Assembly (NCBI GenBank): GCA_043196285.1
Contig: JBBYJL010000017.1
Span: forward strand, 1 to 22,975
DNA: 22,975 nt
Origin: JAKAFX01 sp043196285
Lineage (GTDB): Archaea > Thermoplasmatota > Thermoplasmata > Thermoplasmatales > Thermoplasmataceae
Reading direction: 5' to 3'
Shown: piece after piece, positions 1-7,053 of the stretch
How the letters are laid out: each line of letters begins with the position of its first letter
Position numbering within the stretch: position 1 is the stretch's first letter
Position numbers and translations under genes: made by a program
The notes under the pieces: model-generated
Told to the model about the DNA's origin: nothing
Seen by the model: the letters and a program-made list of their open reading frames with translations, nothing else
The model's database searches: none

Positions 1-669
1 ATCGAGATAGGAATGGATGCTAGATTGATCTGAATGGAAGATTATGTCATCTTGCGTTATTACATCAAGGTCAACACGATTTTCCCTGAATGCGTTATCG
101 ATGAAGGGCTTCAATTCATTCGCGCCTACATCCAGCGAGACCCATATGCACATTGTTGTAAGCTGAGTATTAGCACGATTTAGTATTCCCTCCTTCAAGA
201 ATTCCACTAGAACTGGTTTTGAGACTATGCCTCTTACAGTCATTAGTCCATAAGCCTCAATAATGTCGGAAAGCAGAAACTTATGAAGAGATCCGTTGGT
301 AAGGCGTGCTTTAACCTTGGAAATATCTTCGGGCAGTAAATCCGAAAGGATGGAGAGAGTAAATTGCTCAAAAACATCAATCAGGAAATCGTAAGAGTCC
401 GACATGTAAGGCAAAATCTCATCAAGCAAGTCTCTCCTCTTTAGAGAGGCCAGGATACCAATAGCTATGACAGGTACTATCCTGTCGTCAAATAAATCCG
501 AAAACCAATAGGAATCGTCCTGGATATATTTGAGAAGGTAATCAGCTTGGGAAGGTCCCCGATGTATTAGCTCCATTATGTCTTCAAAAGGCGCATTAGC
601 ACCTCTTAGAACGACATAATCAGCCAAGTCTTCGTAGGACATTGCATAATATTTCTCTTGAGATGTCAT
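1..669 (-). CDS. Helical-repeat protein of unknown function, 3' end outside window
   Basis: An open frame of 223 codons runs from an ATG at 669-667 (start MTSQEKYYAMSYEDLADY) to the window edge without a stop, so the C-terminus is missing. The product is made of alternating hydrophobic and acidic helical stretches of about 35 residues (for example ELIHRGPSQADYLLKYI and ILASLKRRDLLDEILPYM), which looks like HEAT-type or DUF1186-like alpha-helical repeats. No catalytic motif, signal peptide or membrane segment is visible. Seen: a long uninterrupted frame with a normal ATG. Inferred: a soluble scaffold-like protein. It is divergent from the glycosyltransferase at 1054 and is probably ordinary host DNA bordering the IS-rich island. 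The family assignment is a guess from the pattern; the coding call is firmer. Confidence 0.72.
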   Translation of the reverse strand, partial: MTSQEKYYAMSYEDLADYVVLRGANAPFEDIMELIHRGPSQADYLLKYIQDDSYWFSDLFDDRIVPVIAIGILASLKRRDLLDEILPYMSDSYDFLIDVFEQFTLSILSDLLPEDISKVKARLTNGSLHKFLLSDIIEAYGLMTVRGIVSKPVLVEFLKEGILNRANTQLTTMCIWVSLDVGANELKPFIDNAFRENRVDLDVITQDDIIFHSDQSSIHSYLD

Positions 670-1053
670 TAGCTAGGCCCGCATCGAGTGCAGATATGAT
701 AAAGTTTCTTCAAGATAGATGGCCAGAGGAACTGTGCATCTCTCAGTTATCATAGATCATTCAAGTGTCGGGAATATTTTCTATAGCGCAGACTTGAAAG
801 ACCACGCAAAACCACTCTCAGAAGATGATAGATAACCTTGGGAATCTATCTTCGATCAATGAATACGACTTCCACCTGCAGATTTTAACTACTTGAATAT
901 CTGTATATAGCGATCAGATTCTAAAAGTGAAAAAAGTCCTAATAGACGAAGTGAATTTAGAAACCTCACCCTTTGGAATCAAAAAATATCATATTTGGAT
1001 TGCAGATATTATAAGCAAAAATTCTAATATTATATAATTATTGCATCAAAAAT
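670..1053. other. Divergent intergenic region
   Basis: These 384 bases separate the minus-strand repeat protein from the GT2 gene. The part near 1054 is very AT-rich. A 38-codon frame at 719-835 (plus) starts with ATG just after an in-frame stop but has no other support, so I do not call it a gene. No tRNA-like fold, IS terminus or clear repeat was seen. Confidence 0.5.
1031..1037 (+). promoter_or_regulatory. TATA-like box of the GT2 gene
   Basis: TATATAA lies 17-23 bases before the ATG at 1054 and no Shine-Dalgarno sequence precedes that ATG. This fits an archaeal TATA box driving a leaderless or short-leader transcript. The spacing is slightly short of the usual centre near -26, so either transcription starts just inside the annotated start or a weaker upstream box is used. 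Confidence 0.4.
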
Positions 1054-1899
1054 ATGCTGAGCCCTCAATCCACCAATGGAACTAATCTGCTTAGAGTGAA
1101 TAATTCTAAACGGGATATGGAGGAAGAAGACCAACCTGTTTTTACTGACACCAAAAAAATCTCTATAATCATACCTGCGTACAACGAGGAAAATCGGATC
1201 GGTCAAACTATTAAAGATTTAGAAGCGAATATTCCATTTTTATCTGAAGTTCTTGTGATATTTGATGGGAAAGATCGCACTCCTGAAGTTGCCATGGGGT
1301 CTGGAAAAAAGGTTAAAGTTTTAAGTTACAACAATAGGCTCGGTCATGGGGGTGCAGTATTTGAAGGTATTAAACAAGCCAAGGGAGATATAATATGTTT
1401 TATAGATGCTGATGGTTCCTCTCCGGCTTTTGAGGTTAATAGAGTTTGTTCTCTTGTAAATGATATTACACCTGCAGTTTTTGGCTCTCGCTGGTCGGTA
1501 GGCTCCAAAATTATACAAAGAGAAAGCTTGAGAAACATTGTAGGCGGTCGTGTTTATCATTATATGGCTTTTGCGATATTAGGTGTCAAAGTCAAAGATT
1601 CATTTTGTGGATTAAAAGCTTTCAAAAAAGATGTTGCGCTTGAGCTAGCGAAGCGAATTACGCTAACAGACAGGACTTTCAATATTGCGATCGCTTACAA
1701 CTTGAAATTAATGGGATGCGAACCATTAGAAATTGGTATTGAATGGTCACATAAACAAGGTACTCAGTTGCCTGTTGGAATTAAAGTCATAGCTATAATG
1801 TTTCTAACGCTTCTTGGTTTACGAGTTGCGCATAGTACCAAAATTAAAAGACTTAAATTTATTATAATTGGCATTAGAAATAAAATACGTTTTTACTAA
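1054..1899 (+). CDS. Family 2 glycosyltransferase, dolichyl-phosphate sugar synthase-like
   Basis: A 281-residue GT-A fold glycosyltransferase of family 2. The Rossmann-like start ISIIIPAYNEENRIGQTI is at residues 36-53, the metal and nucleotide-sugar binding DxD motif (FIDADG) at 116-121, FGSRW at 143-147, and the KDSFCGLKAF segment typical of DPM1/AglD-type enzymes at 181-190. Such enzymes move a sugar from a nucleotide donor to a polyprenyl phosphate at the inner face of the membrane, feeding N-glycan assembly. There is only a weak hydrophobic stretch near 243-258 and no real membrane domain. The first ATG gives about 20 extra residues before the fold. Met22 (1117) is an alternative start. 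It is monocistronic here, with IS debris downstream. The family call is strong; the exact substrate is unknown. Confidence 0.9.
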   Translation: MLSPQSTNGTNLLRVNNSKRDMEEEDQPVFTDTKKISIIIPAYNEENRIGQTIKDLEANIPFLSEVLVIFDGKDRTPEVAMGSGKKVKVLSYNNRLGHGGAVFEGIKQAKGDIICFIDADGSSPAFEVNRVCSLVNDITPAVFGSRWSVGSKIIQRESLRNIVGGRVYHYMAFAILGVKVKDSFCGLKAFKKDVALELAKRITLTDRTFNIAIAYNLKLMGCEPLEIGIEWSHKQGTQLPVGIKVIAIMFLTLLGLRVAHSTKIKRLKFIIIGIRNKIRFY

Positions 1900-1956
1900 G
1901 TAGCATTTGATAGCATAAATCATTTGCTGTAATTTCAAGAATATCCTATACGTTCA

Positions 1957-2049
1957 TAATCTACTTCCACGCCCGTATACTTTCATCCAGGTATACATTC
2001 CTCGTTTATGTCCACTGATATTGTATATTCTTTTTAGCCAGTTCTGATT
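1957..2049 (-). pseudogene. Short possible transposase fragment
   Basis: Between the GT2 gene and the first IS element, the minus strand has a 31-codon window reading NQNWLKRIYNISGHKRGMYT and a further short basic tail, ended by TGA at 1956-1954. It is basic and aromatic, like small transposase remnants, but there is no start codon and it is too short to assign. The remainder of 1900-2055 shows nothing recognisable. Confidence 0.2.
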
Positions 2050-2074
2050 TCATAAACCTGTCTATCGTTCATTT

Positions 2075-2173
2075 CAGTAACTATGTCCAGTAACAGTTCT
2101 CGCGGCTGGTGATTTATGGCTTATTTTTCGATAAGTTATCAAACCGGAATGTTCATTAACATAGTTACTGGAC
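2075..2173. repeat. Structured left end with repeated heptamer
   Basis: CAGTAAC occurs at 2075-2081 and 2088-2094 and, inverted as GTTACTG, at 2164-2170. A further inverted copy is in the right terminus at 3740-3746. CAGTAACTATGT (2075-2086) pairs perfectly with ACATAGTTACTG (2159-2170), and GTCCAGTAAC (2085-2094) pairs with GTTACTGGAC (2164-2173). The heptamers are plausibly transposase binding sites. The long inverted pair just before the transposase start could fold in the transcript and damp translation, which is inference. Confidence 0.6.
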
Positions 2174-2180
2174 AGTATGC

Positions 2181-3740
2181 ATGTCATTCGAGAGAACCGT
2201 AACCAGTCGTGGCGGGAAGTACAGACAAATTGTTGAATCCAGGTGGGACAAGGAGAAAAAGTAATCACGGATACACGTGATCAGGTATCTCGGAAGTGTT
2301 GTGGAAACGGAGAGAAAAGAGAAAGTTATTGCACCGGAATCAAGATTTGAAAGCATAGACATGGCGTATCCCTCGGAAAGATCGCACTGTTCTGGAGGAT
2401 CGCAGAATCGTTCCATGTGAAGGAATGCATCTTGGATTCCATAGGGGAAGAAAAGGCAATGGCAATCCTCATACTGGCTATGAACCAGCTCACCGGCAGA
2501 AAATCACTGACAAAGATAGGCGATTGGTTTCGGCAGTCACCGCTTCACAGGTGGATTCCACTGGAACCGGAGAAACTGACAAAGGATTATTTTCTCTGCA
2601 CTGGATGCAGTATCCTTCCGGAATAACGGAGAGGAAGAATCATATTCCACGAGCATACAGGACAGTCTTTCCGCGGCATGGAAAGACATAATCGGATCCG
2701 ACCATCCGAGATACTTCTTCTACCAGGATATCATGAGGATAAGGTGGAATGGCCATGAGAATGAAATTGCCGAAAAGGGATACGGTGCTTAGACAGGAAA
2801 ACCACACATAGGATTTGGTCTTCTCGTATCCAGGGATCATTACATGCCTCTTTCAGAATATCCCGTCAGTGGATTGAACCCGGACAAGGTAACGGTTAGG
2901 GAAACCATAGACAACCTTTCCAGCAAGAATCTGAAAAAGATCACGCTGGTCTGGGATCGTGGCTTTGTAAGCAGGACAAATATAGATTATGCGCTGAAAC
3001 AGAAATATCATGTGCTTTCCGGCGGACCTCATACATCATCCGACGTTATTGCATGGATCTCGAAATACGAGAATTCCATGATAGAAAAGTGAGAAAACAT
3101 AATGGAGATGCCGGAAGAACTAGGGATATATTTCAAGGATGAAACCGGAACTTTATTCGGTCACACATGCAGGATCGTGATTATCAGTGATCCGGAGAAA
3201 AGGGATCTTGCCATCCAGCGGCTTGAATCGGCAACAACATGAAAGATCATATCGGAGATGAAAGGATCCCTTTCTCCAATAGTAAAGCCTGCCAGGGGCT
3301 GACGAGGCTACGAGATCGATTCCCAGGAGGAGGCAAAGGCCAGAAAACTTGACGGCAGATCGTTTCTCTTCTGCACCGATATATCCATGTCGGGAAAGGA
3401 CATTGTCAAAACATACTACCAGAAGGATCGTGTGGAAAAGGCATTCAGGCACCTGAAGGGAGATGCATCTCTTTCTCCCGTAAGATATCAGCTTCCGGGA
3501 AGGGTGGAGGCGTATCTCTCTGTTGTGAATTTCATCGCATATGAGATCATGTCGGCAGTTATGTGGAAGATCGATTTCCATAACATGAGGATAAGCTACG
3601 AGTATCTGGTGGATAAATTGTCCGGGATAAGTGAGGTCGTGTTGGTCAGGAAGGGCAGGCAAATATACCGGTGGACAACTGTTTCCCAGGAGATCGAGAA
3701 ACTCATAAAACCCTTTGATATTATGTCCCTTCAAACATAG
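2181..3740 (+). pseudogene. IS1634-like transposase, multiply broken
   Basis: The protein can be rebuilt across frames. It starts MSFERTVTSRGGKYRQIVES at 2181. An in-frame stop follows in the KEKK*SRIHV stretch. It then shifts near 2415 into a frame reading MKECILDSIGEEKAMAILIL (2417-2626), then shifts again near 2600 into the first frame, which continues to 3740. That last part holds further stops: TAG in KGYGA*TGKP, TGA at 3090-3092 and others near 3240 and 3300. Family features are the N-terminal basic strand, LVWDRGFVSRTNID carrying a catalytic Asp, and VEKAFRHLKG with the Glu-bearing helix of the DDE fold. With at least two frameshifts and four or more stops this is an old, dead copy. 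IS1634 against another IS4-superfamily group is not certain. Confidence 0.85.
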
Positions 3741-3765
3741 TTACTGAAACTACCGGTAGACAGGT
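3735..3765. repeat. Right terminal inverted repeat of the first IS1634-like element
   Basis: It pairs with 2056-2086: 15 perfect inner bases (ACATAGTTACTGAAA at 3735-3749), a 7-base imperfect spacer, then nine perfect outer bases. The transposase frame ends inside it. Confidence 0.7.
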
Positions 3766-3880
3766 ATTACACATCTGCATTGAAGCTTGTACAGACACTG
3801 AAGAGGGATTATGATCTCAAGAGACTGGAATACAGGATCAAGACATATTCAAGGTTCAGACTGATGATTGTGGATGAGAT
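3766..3880 (+). pseudogene. istB: Internal istB fragment (IS21 helper ATPase)
   Basis: The frame reads YTSALKLVQTLKRDYDLKRL and on through RFRLMIVDE, nearly identical to residues 131-167 of the intact IstB encoded at 11997-12719. It contains the Walker B strand LMIVDE but lacks the Walker A region and the C-terminus. It starts right at the end of the IS1634-like element and stops at an IS3 terminus (3873). It is a relic of a second IS21 copy whose 3' end lies at 4081-4149. Confidence 0.85.
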
Positions 3881-3890
3881 GAACAATTCA
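3873..3890. repeat. Orphan IS3 type-A terminus (18 bp)
   Basis: GATGAGATGAACAATTCA is the exact reverse complement of the outermost 18 bases (5360-5377) of the type-A IS3 element at 5360-6730. It ends in CA, as an IS3 end should. The first eight bases also match the istB reading (the codons for DE and what follows). This suggests that a deletion joined istB to the IS3 end at this short shared sequence. Confidence 0.65.
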
Positions 3891-3968
3891 GCCTATCTTC
3901 TTGACCTCGACTGGAATACCACGATCCTCACCTATCTTCTTTGCTATCTCCCTGATCCTTGGATCCAT
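3891..3968 (-). pseudogene. Truncated N-terminus of an unrecognised host gene
   Basis: On the minus strand an ATG at 3968 opens a 26-codon frame, MDPRIREIAKKIGEDRGIPV followed by EVKKIG, ended by a TGA that belongs to the IS3 terminus at 3890. An AT-rich TATA-like stretch lies upstream (about 3970-3995). The reading looks like the start of a real soluble protein cut off by an IS3 insertion, whose body has since been lost. Too little is left to name it. Confidence 0.35.
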
Positions 3969-4080
3969 ATATACAGTAATAACGTATACACTAATATAAA
4001 GAATTCTATCAACAAAACCGGAAAATATTGAATACCGGAATGACCTTTAGAATTATACCCTAGAAAATAGAGGAGTTAAG

Positions 4081-4149
4081 ATGAAAAGTTATATGGGGTG
4101 GATCAATTTTATCCCGGCGATTTTGCACCAATCTTGACGGGCGTTTACA
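4081..4149 (+). mobile_element. Isolated IS21 terminus
   Basis: This closely matches the reverse complement of the left end of the intact IS21 (11883-11950). It includes the two CCGGCG-type repeat units, the GATCAATTTTA tract and the terminal ACA at 4147-4149. It is in the same orientation as the istB fragment at 3766-3880, so both come from one IS21 copy whose middle was replaced by unrelated DNA (3881-4080). Confidence 0.85.
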
Positions 4150-4328
4150 TTCACATGTTCATGTCTCTGCTTGCCTATCTTTTCCTTTCATTAATATACA
4201 ACGAGGTACACAGGGCAAAGGAGAGCATATCCCTTCCATCAACTGTGGATATTATGAAAGACATAATTGTTGTCTATGCTGCCAATGGAAAAAGGTCATG
4301 GGAAGATTGGATTTCAAGTCGGAAATAG
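4150..4328 (+). pseudogene. C-terminal transposase fragment (DDE, IS4 superfamily-like)
   Basis: The frame after the IS21 end reads HMFMSLLAYLFLSLIYNEVH, then a polar stretch ending VVYAANGKRSWEDWISSRK and TAG at 4326-4328. The hydrophobic helix followed by a basic tail is typical of the C-terminus of IS4-superfamily transposases. The IS21 copy appears to have inserted in this gene, so an open frame starting at 4098 inside the IS21 end is an artificial fusion. The catalytic part is absent. The exact IS family is unknown. Confidence 0.5.
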
Positions 4329-4348
4329 GAAGGGAGGTGGGAAGTATC

Positions 4349-4442
4349 ATGAAACTTGATCAGCTAATGAAAGGGTAGTGCACCCATAGTGATGGTTCGA
4401 GAAAACAGGCTGAAAATCATATTGGGCGTTCTACAAAAATAA
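4349..4442 (+). pseudogene. Small broken ORF behind a strong ribosome binding site
   Basis: GGGAGGTGG at 4332-4340 lies 8 bases before an ATG at 4349. The frame reads MKLDQLMKG then TAG. A one-base shift continues as SAPIVMVRENRLKIILGVLQ, then a Lys and a TAA at 4440-4442. The strong Shine-Dalgarno sequence, directly after the transposase tail, hints at a former downstream gene of that IS. It is very short and could be chance. Confidence 0.22.
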
Positions 4443-4557
4443 AATAGCTGTAAAGTCACGAAATATCTGTATATATGGTTTACATAATATAAAATTTGTT
4501 TAAGATAATGTGCCTATATTAATGGTATCAAACATCATTAGGGGACGTTTAGTTTTA
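4443..4557. other. AT-rich spacer 3' of the methyltransferase
   Basis: No gene is seen. It holds ATTAGGGGAC (4537-4546), which pairs with GTCCCCTAAT at 5328-5337 on the other side of the methyltransferase gene. Reading leftward, CGTCCCCTAATGATG resembles the left end of type-B IS3 elements (GTCCCTTAAATGATTG at 11571-11586). Confidence 0.4.
4537..4546. repeat. 10-bp inverted repeat flanking the methyltransferase, left arm
   Basis: ATTAGGGGAC is the perfect reverse complement of 5328-5337. Both arms resemble the G/C-rich start of type-B IS3 left ends facing the gene. Confidence 0.45.
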
Positions 4558-5319
4558 CTATTTAGAATGTTCCATTTGTAATTTTTTATGAATCGTGTAA
4601 GTTCGTGCGATTTGGGCCAACAGCTTACTTATAAGAAACAAAGACCTGGAGAAAAGCAAGTTCTTTTCTAAACTCAACAAACTAACATAACTCATATCAG
4701 GATGGATAACAGAAAGGGGCTCTTTACGCTTAAAAGCTTTTAATTTATTGATAAAATTGTCATAATTTTGATCCTTCAGATAAATCATCATGTTCTGTTT
4801 ATACCAAGGTAATATCTCTTTGTCATTCCATATATATGGTCTTATATCGATATATTTGAATCCATATTTTCTGAACTCTTTCGCCCAGAATGATGGCCAC
4901 TGCTCATTCACATGGTGAGTTCCTCCTTGCCCAGGGACAGCAGCAGAGAATAAAATGACATCGCTTAACGAGGTAAGTTCTCTTAATAATAATTCACCTG
5001 TTTCCCAATTTAAGTGCTCCAAAACTTCCAAACAAATGCACAAATCAAATTTTCTTTCAATCGTAAATGGCTTTGTCAAATCAATTCTAAGGTAATTCCT
5101 CTTTGGTATTACTATATCTTTATCAGGTATCCATGGGCCATCTATACCCATAACATCTTTAACGTCTCGTTTCATGAGTTCCAATAAAAATATACCTCCA
5201 GAAGCTCCTACGTCAATTACACTTGAAGGGTGGTATAAAGATAGAACAAAAGAAATTATTCGCTCAGCAGAGATAGTATTAGTTCTCATATTCACTTTAT
5301 AAAAATTTCTAGAATACAT
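4558..5319 (-). CDS. Class I SAM-dependent methyltransferase
   Basis: A 253-residue protein. The SAM-binding motif I is VIDVGASGGIFLLEL (34-48), an acidic strand end occurs at GID (58-60), and CLEVLEHLNWETGELL (96-111) is the post-II region seen in Methyltransf_11/23 proteins that act on sugars and small metabolites. Then follows FSAAVPGQGGTHHVNEQWPS, shared with methyltransferases in surface-polysaccharide clusters. It is soluble with no signal peptide, and the acceptor is unknown; glycan O-methylation is inferred from the neighbours. ATG at 5319 is used here. Met11 (5289) is possible but leaves TTTATAAA only a few bases upstream, too close for a promoter. The gene is intact and uninterrupted. 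It is bracketed by a 10-bp inverted repeat and by type-A IS3 ends (3873-3890 and 5360 on), suggesting it moved as an IS-flanked unit. Confidence 0.85.
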   Translation of the reverse strand: MYSRNFYKVNMRTNTISAERIISFVLSLYHPSSVIDVGASGGIFLLELMKRDVKDVMGIDGPWIPDKDIVIPKRNYLRIDLTKPFTIERKFDLCICLEVLEHLNWETGELLLRELTSLSDVILFSAAVPGQGGTHHVNEQWPSFWAKEFRKYGFKYIDIRPYIWNDKEILPWYKQNMMIYLKDQNYDNFINKLKAFKRKEPLSVIHPDMSYVSLLSLEKNLLFSRSLFLISKLLAQIARTYTIHKKLQMEHSK

Positions 5320-5327
5320 TTGGTCAG

Positions 5328-5337
5328 GTCCCCTAAT
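5328..5337. repeat. 10-bp inverted repeat flanking the methyltransferase, right arm
   Basis: GTCCCCTAAT, the exact reverse complement of 4537-4546. With the following bases (to about 5352) it resembles the left end of type-B IS3 elements. It also lies just upstream of the methyltransferase start and could include promoter sequence. Confidence 0.45.
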
Positions 5338-5359
5338 TGGAGATAATATTGTCCTATAA

Positions 5360-6730
5360 TGAATTGTTCATCTCATCTTTGGACAATTTGGAAAATTAAT
5401 TATGATACATTTTGCTCCAAGCCTTATATATGGCAGAACCGAAGAGATTTTACAAACCGGAGGAAAAGCTTAGAATCGTCCTGGAAGGGTTGAGCGGTAC
5501 CATTCAGATATCTGAACTGTGCAGGAAATATGATATAAAACCTGCAAGATTCTGCCATTGGAAGGAGAAGCTTCTTCAGTCTTCGCAGATATTCGATGAC
5601 CGCGGAGGGAAGCCGAACATAGATGAGAAGATCCGGTCAAAGGATGAGGAGATCGCGAGACTCAAGGATGTCATTGCAGAGATCACACAGGAAAACCTTG
5701 CACTTAAAAAAAAGATTGGGAGTTACGGGGGGAGGACATGAGATACTTTATTTCAGAGATTCTTGAGACCGTAAATACAGCAGTTCAGATAGAATACCCG
5801 ATCAGGAAGATCCTTGCAATACTGGGAATAGCGTCCTCTTCATACTATTCATGGCTTAAACCCAGCACAATGGATGGAAGATTCAACCCTTTTGCCCTGA
5901 GGGACGAGGAATGGTTGATAGTCGGTTTCAAGATGAAGCATCCAAATCTCGGATTTCGAGAACTCGCATATACTATGATAGACGAGGATATAGCGTATGT
6001 TTCTCCAAGCACAGTGTACGCAGTTCTGAGAAGGCATGGCCTTGTAACAACGAGGAAGGAGAAGATATTCCTGTCGAAGGAGAGATATCGCCCCATAAGG
6101 CCTGATGAAATCTGGCAATGCGATATCATGTATGTGAAGGTGAAAGGCAGGTTCTTCTACCTGATTGTGTTCATAGATGTGTTTTCTAGGTTCATAACAC
6201 ACCATGCACTGCTGAGATCGATGGATGCAGATTCAGCTGGCCTGGAAGCACAGAAAGCCATCGAAACACTGAGAAAGGATTCTCTGGCAGAACCTGTTAT
6301 CCAGACAGATAACGGATCCTCGTTCATAGGTTATGATTTCAGGATAGTAATGAGGCAGAATGGTCTCACGCTAAAACGGATACATCCTCACACCCCAGAG
6401 CAAAACGGCATTGTAGAAAGAGCCAACAAAACATTAAGAGACATGATTGATTCAAGTGTTGTTATGAATTACTAGGATGCCTGCAGCACAATTGCAGGCA
6501 TAGTGCAGTTCTACAATAACGAGAGGAGGCATTCATCACTGCAATATCTTACACCAGCACAGTATTATAGAGGGAATCCAGATGAATTCCTGAAAACAAG
6601 AAAGATCAAGATGGAGATGGCAAGAATGATAAGGAAGGAGAGGAATATGAAAGAAAGAAAAGGAGGAGAAGTGGCGGGGGCATCTCATAATTATTTCTCT
6701 ATTTTGTCCAGAAATGAGAAAAACAGTACA
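5360..6730 (+). mobile_element. IS3-family element, type A, copy 1
   Basis: 1371 bp, beginning TG and ending CA. The first 46 bases (5360-5405) align without gaps to the reverse complement of the last 46 (6685-6730), with about three quarters identical, including TTGGACAA against CTGGACAA and ATAATTATGA near the inner edge. It holds orfA and orfB in the usual order. The flanks show no target duplication (ATAA before, TTTT after). The right end cuts into orfA of a type-B IS3 remnant whose continuation is not found on the left, so a deletion or recombination followed insertion. Confidence 0.85.
5430..5741 (+). CDS. IS3 OrfA, helix-turn-helix DNA-binding subunit
   Basis: A 103-residue protein starting MAEPKRFYKPEEKLRIVLEG. 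The N-terminal helix-turn-helix (HTH_Tnp_1 type: EEKLRIVLEGL, then ISELCRKYDI and ARFCHWKEKL) binds the element ends. A C-terminal leucine-zipper-like coiled coil (DEEIARLKDVIAEITQENLA) serves for dimerisation. ATG at 5430 is preferred over the in-frame TTG at 5412 because it matches the start of copy 2 (21844). The stop TGA overlaps the orfB start as ATGA, and GGGGGGAGGA just before (about 5726-5735) can serve as ribosome binding site. Coupled re-initiation, not the programmed -1 frameshift common in bacterial IS3, is therefore the likely way OrfB is made. The gene is intact. Confidence 0.85.
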   Translation: MAEPKRFYKPEEKLRIVLEGLSGTIQISELCRKYDIKPARFCHWKEKLLQSSQIFDDRGGKPNIDEKIRSKDEEIARLKDVIAEITQENLALKKKIGSYGGRT

Positions 6731-6766
6731 TTTTCAGCTTCTCATTCTCCTTCATCAGTTTCCTGA
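5738..6766 (+). pseudogene. IS3 OrfB integrase/transposase with one amber stop
   Basis: The rve-type DDE integrase: HTH_21-like N-terminus (PIRKILAILGIASSSYYSWL), catalytic Asp129 (WQCDIMYV), Asp191 (QTDNGSS) and Glu227 (QNGIVERAN). The last two are 36 residues apart, as in IS3. A single TAG (6473-6475) breaks the frame after VVMNY. Copy 2 has CAG there, so it is a C-to-T change. The frame then continues normally with DACSTIAGIVQFYNNERRHS. No stop occurs before the terminal repeat, so the frame runs out of the element and ends at 6766, which suggests further damage at the 3' end. The product would lose its last segment but keeps all three catalytic residues, so residual activity cannot be excluded. 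Confidence 0.85.
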
Positions 6767-6959
6767 CTCCAGGCTCCATTCTCCTGTAATGTGGTTTGAG
6801 ACCATCTAATCCGAAAGTATCATATGACTCCTTCCACTAGTAATACATACCGGGATCTACGGAATATTTCTGGCATGTCTCAACTATATTGTTGTTCTCC
6901 TTGACCTCCTTTATGATCGCAAGTTTTTCTTCCGCTTTCCGTCTTCGTCGTTCTGTCAT
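6731..6959 (-). pseudogene. Truncated IS3 type-B OrfA
   Basis: From ATG at 6959 the frame reads MTERRRRKAEEKLAIIKEVK, then VETCQKYSVDPGMYY, a TAG, WKESYDTFGLDGL and RKLMKENEKLKM, where the type-A IS3 end begins. It is homologous over its length to orfA at 11654. It is dead through an internal amber stop (an Arg or Tyr position of the helix-turn-helix) and loss of the 3' end. The run GGGGCTTGGGGG just upstream is shared with the other type-B copy and may be the ribosome binding site. Confidence 0.8.
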
Positions 6960-7008
6960 TTTTTCCCCCAAGCCCCTTTCAATTCATCTCTTAATATATA
7001 TCTAACCT

Positions 7009-7029
7009 TATAGCTTACTTTCCGCATGA
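7009..7029. repeat. Left terminal inverted repeat (21 bp, perfect)
   Basis: Pairs base for base with 9082-9102. The perfect match despite a dead transposase suggests recent insertion. Confidence 0.85.
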
Positions 7030-7053
7030 ATCTGGAACAATATTCCCGAATTT

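Larger units (their letters stand above)
2056..3765 (+). mobile_element. Decayed IS1634-like (IS4 superfamily) element
   Basis: About 1.71 kb bounded by imperfect inverted repeats of about 31 bp (2056-2086 and 3735-3765). These share a perfect inner 15 bp (2072-2086 against 3735-3749) and a perfect outer 9 bp (ACCTGTCTA at 2056-2064, inverted at 3757-3765). Inside is one transposase gene wrecked by stops and frameshifts. No target duplication is evident. Its right end abuts an istB fragment but its left flank is not istB, so the locus was rearranged after or during insertion. Confidence 0.75.

Noticed and set aside
719..835. 38-codon ORF ahead of the GT2 gene
   Set aside because: No ribosome binding site, no recognisable pattern, short enough to be chance.
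1990..2055. Left flank of the first IS1634-like element as the missing upstream part of istB
   Set aside because: A short stretch with GTCC and GATAT resembles istB before the insertion point, but surrounding bases and spacing do not match.
3153..3734. 193-codon open frame on the minus strand
   Set aside because: It is antisense to the rebuilt IS1634-like transposase, whose family motifs lie on the plus strand in this stretch.
4098..4151. Start of an apparent 76-residue protein
   Set aside because: The first 17 or so codons are the IS21 terminus; the frame is an accidental fusion to a transposase tail.
6473..6475. In-frame TAG as possible pyrrolysine codon (also 16735 and 22330)
   Set aside because: The other IS3 copy has a Gln codon at 6473, other lesions (TAA, frameshifts) occur in the same genes, and nothing in the window suggests pyrrolysine use.
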